From contig JAYEII010000095.1 in NCBI GenBank assembly GCA_034660015.1, forward strand, positions 1 to 7,329: a stretch of 7,329 nucleotides of DNA, given 5' to 3'. Position 1 is the stretch's first letter. Every line of letters begins with the position of its first letter. This DNA comes from QEXZ01 sp034660015. GTDB lineage: Archaea; Halobacteriota; Syntropharchaeia; Alkanophagales; Methanospirareceae. This document shows, piece by piece, positions 6,497 to 7,329 of this stretch. The translations under genes and the position numbers were made by a program. The notes under the pieces were generated by a model. That model was not told where the DNA came from, made no database searches, and worked only from the letters and a program-made list of their open reading frames with translations.

Positions 6497-7329
6497 CTAA
6501 CAATAGCTACTGTTACGTATAATTTTTATCGCAAAAAATCCGCTCTTCTTCTCTACCTCAAACTCAACGTCCAAAAATTTCTTTGTCACGTACATGTTCG
6601 TTTCGAGATGCTTCGTCACTTCACGAACCCACATCTCCGACTTGCCGTTTGCAAGAGCGATATAAGGAATAAGCTGGTCGGCAAGATAGACATCAACCGT
6701 AGATGCGGATTCCAATTCGTTTATGATGTTCCCTGCTGCTTCTTCACCCACGCGTTCCGCTCGTTTGCCTCGCTCGCCCAATGCACTGCCGCTTTTGTAG
6801 CCCTTCCATAGCGTTATGCCACAGCCCGTTGTCCTATTACCGTTCTCATCAATCTCGGTTTTTAGCTTGCTATCGTACCCCGCCGCATTTAATACGCTTT
6901 CGGCGGCTTTCGCCTGTCTTTCCGCTACGTGCGCCGGAAGCCCACAGGAATGAGAAATGCCCTTTACGACCCCCTCTCTTTCTCCTGTTCTCTCGCTCTC
7001 TACTAAAACAATTCCCTTCAACTGATGCGAAGGCGTTATTTTTGCTTCCACCAATCCGTCACCTTTTGGGTAATAACCCCTACGTTTCAGGTCGAGATGC
7101 ACGTCACAACCCATTTCACGAATAGCTTTGAGAAACACCTCAGTGTAAAAATCCATTGGTGGCGACCATTTAACGTCTGTTCCGCCTCTTATACGTACTT
7201 TTGTCTCGCTATCCGCAAAAACCGCAACTGGAATAAGACACTGCAATAGTAATGTGATGCTTCCCGCAGTGCCTATGTCTATTTCACCTTCAAATCCGTT
7301 TAACGCGCCAGGTGCGAATTTTAACCCTG
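6497..7329 (-). CDS. rtcA: RNA 3'-terminal phosphate cyclase, N-terminus cut off by the window edge
   Basis: The frame is open through the right edge; 276 residues are visible, and about 60 N-terminal residues of the usual roughly 340 should lie outside. RtcA uses ATP to convert an RNA 3'-phosphate to a 2',3'-cyclic phosphate through an adenylated histidine. Hallmarks in order: IDIGTAGSITLLLQ near the visible start, GGTDVKWSPPMDFY, RRGYYPKGDG, GLPAHVAERQAKAAESVL, VYLADQLIPYIAL, and HLETN, whose His (codon 6610-6608, visible residue 240) matches the adenylated catalytic histidine of the family. A TTG at 7246 is inside the conserved LLLQ stretch and is not the start. The protein ends normally with a TAG 4 nt before the methyltransferase ATG. 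The gene looks intact as far as seen. Its job in archaeal RNA repair or RNA-end modification may be unrelated to the defence genes. Confidence 0.96.
   Translation of the reverse strand, partial: GLKFAPGALNGFEGEIDIGTAGSITLLLQCLIPVAVFADSETKVRIRGGTDVKWSPPMDFYTEVFLKAIREMGCDVHLDLKRRGYYPKGDGLVEAKITPSHQLKGIVLVESERTGEREGVVKGISHSCGLPAHVAERQAKAAESVLNAAGYDSKLKTEIDENGNRTTGCGITLWKGYKSGSALGERGKRAERVGEEAAGNIINELESASTVDVYLADQLIPYIALANGKSEMWVREVTKHLETNMYVTKKFLDVEFEVEKKSGFFAIKIIRNSSYC
6517..6528 (-). promoter_or_regulatory. Possible internal promoter for a leaderless methyltransferase message
   Basis: Within the last codons of rtcA the minus strand reads AAAAATTATACG (6528-6517). The box is centred about 30 nt before the methyltransferase ATG at 6492. 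Initiation about 25 nt downstream would fall within a few bases of the ATG. This would explain how the gene is translated without any Shine-Dalgarno sequence. It overlaps coding sequence and differs from a full TATA consensus, so read-through from rtcA is the main alternative. Confidence 0.28.

Noticed and set aside
6781..7249. Plus-strand open frames opposite rtcA
   Set aside because: RtcA hallmark motifs are intact on the minus strand through the whole stretch, so these are shadows.

Overview
The window looks archaeal, probably a euryarchaeon of moderate GC. The reasons are a VapB antitoxin of the archaeal DUF217-type family, an RtcA with archaeal-style sequence (GYYPKGDG, HLETN), T/A-rich boxes resembling archaeal TATA elements upstream of genes, and a mix of genes with strong purine Shine-Dalgarno sites and genes with none, which suggests leaderless starts. 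The exact lineage cannot be told from the sequence. No tRNA, rRNA, CRISPR array or transposase is visible.

All genes lie on the minus strand, so transcription runs from right to left. In that order they are: (1) rtcA, RNA 3'-terminal phosphate cyclase, missing its N-terminus at the right edge; (2) a 1236-residue Eco57I/COG1002-type adenine DNA methyltransferase with a built-in specificity region, starting 4 nt after rtcA; (3) a 265-residue protein with an Abi_C-like C-terminal domain, starting 17 nt after the methyltransferase; (4) a VapB/VapC toxin-antitoxin pair after an 84-nt gap holding T-tracts, a TATA-like box and an inverted repeat; (5) after a 97-nt gap, a protein with an N-terminal phospholipase-D-type (HKD) nuclease domain followed by a SNF2-type helicase, cut off by the left edge after the first helicase motifs. 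Every intergenic gap is under 100 nt.

My reading is a defence island. The methyltransferase would supply sequence recognition and self-marking. Its N-terminal nuclease-like region seems to lack the lysine of a PD-(D/E)xK site, so cleavage and translocation are more naturally assigned to the PLD-SNF2 protein downstream. The Abi_C-like protein, tightly coupled to the methyltransferase, could be a backup abortive-infection effector. VapBC, with its own promoter and operator, sits between them and could act as an addiction module. The link between the methyltransferase, Abi_C-like and PLD-SNF2 genes is inferred from order, strand and spacing only. RtcA may be an unrelated neighbour, although an RNA-end-processing enzyme next to two potential RNases is worth noting.
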